DNA from: Nitrososphaerales archaeon
GTDB taxonomy: Archaea; Thermoproteota; Nitrososphaeria; Nitrososphaerales; Nitrososphaeraceae
Reading direction: 5' to 3'
NCBI GenBank assembly: GCA_029237515.1
Contig: JARBAV010000036.1
Location: 1-5,765, forward strand
Length of the DNA: 5,765 nucleotides
The notes under the pieces are model-generated. The model saw only the letters and a program-made list of their open reading frames with translations. It made no database searches and was not told the DNA's origin. The translations under genes were made by a program, and so were the position numbers. Shown piece after piece: positions 5,718 to 5,765 of the stretch. How positions within the stretch are numbered: the first letter of the stretch is position 1; the number at the start of each line of letters is the position of its first letter.

Positions 5718-5765
5718 CAGTCTTTCAAAATGACAAATGTGCCAAGCTAGTATTGGATTTAGTAC

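Noticed and set aside
1..5765. CRISPR array, insertion sequence or phage-like module
   Set aside because: No regularly spaced repeats, transposase motifs, terminal repeats with target duplications or phage genes could be seen.

Overview
The window is AT-rich DNA that looks archaeal. Short TATA-like boxes sit about 26 bases from the presumed transcription starts, several genes have little or no 5' leader, and GTG or TTG starts are likely. The gene set (a Rieske ferredoxin beside a flavin reductase and a CtaG/DUF1404-like membrane protein, a COG1233 FAD oxidoreductase, an EamA exporter) would suit a Nitrososphaeria-type archaeon (Thaumarchaeota). That placement is inference from gene style, not from a marker gene.

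Left part (1-1667, all on the minus strand). In transcription order there is a six-helix CtaG/DUF1404-like membrane protein (1667-934), a small Rieske [2Fe-2S] ferredoxin (872-564) and the N-terminal half of an FNR-type FAD/NAD(P)H reductase (440 or 458, running off the left edge). The last two make a plausible NAD(P)H -> FAD -> [2Fe-2S] electron chain. The membrane-protein gene is broken by an imperfect 11-bp tandem duplication at 1517-1538. Removing one copy restores a single continuous frame of about 240 codons. This is the most striking observation in the window.

Middle (1668-2093) is a divergent intergenic region. It holds a promoter for the minus-strand cluster and a 25-codon plus-strand reading frame (1783-1860) with its own TATA-like box and AGGAG ribosome binding site. 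That frame looks like the truncated 5' end of a lost gene. It is followed by a phytoene-desaturase-like FAD oxidoreductase of COG1233 (2094-3803, TTG or GTG start).

Right part. A 535-base AT-rich gap (3804-4338) contains a small hairpin and a distant inverted repeat but no gene I can support. A ten-helix EamA/DMT exporter (4339-5301) follows, with a TATA box placed for a leaderless transcript. Converging on it is an unrecognised minus-strand gene (5717-5367) whose frame stays open to the right edge, so it may be longer than it appears.

I found no tRNA, rRNA, CRISPR array, transposase or phage gene. I see no coherent new defence or metabolic system. The points worth following are the broken membrane-protein gene in the Rieske/reductase cluster, the truncated gene start at 1783 and the unidentified right-edge gene.
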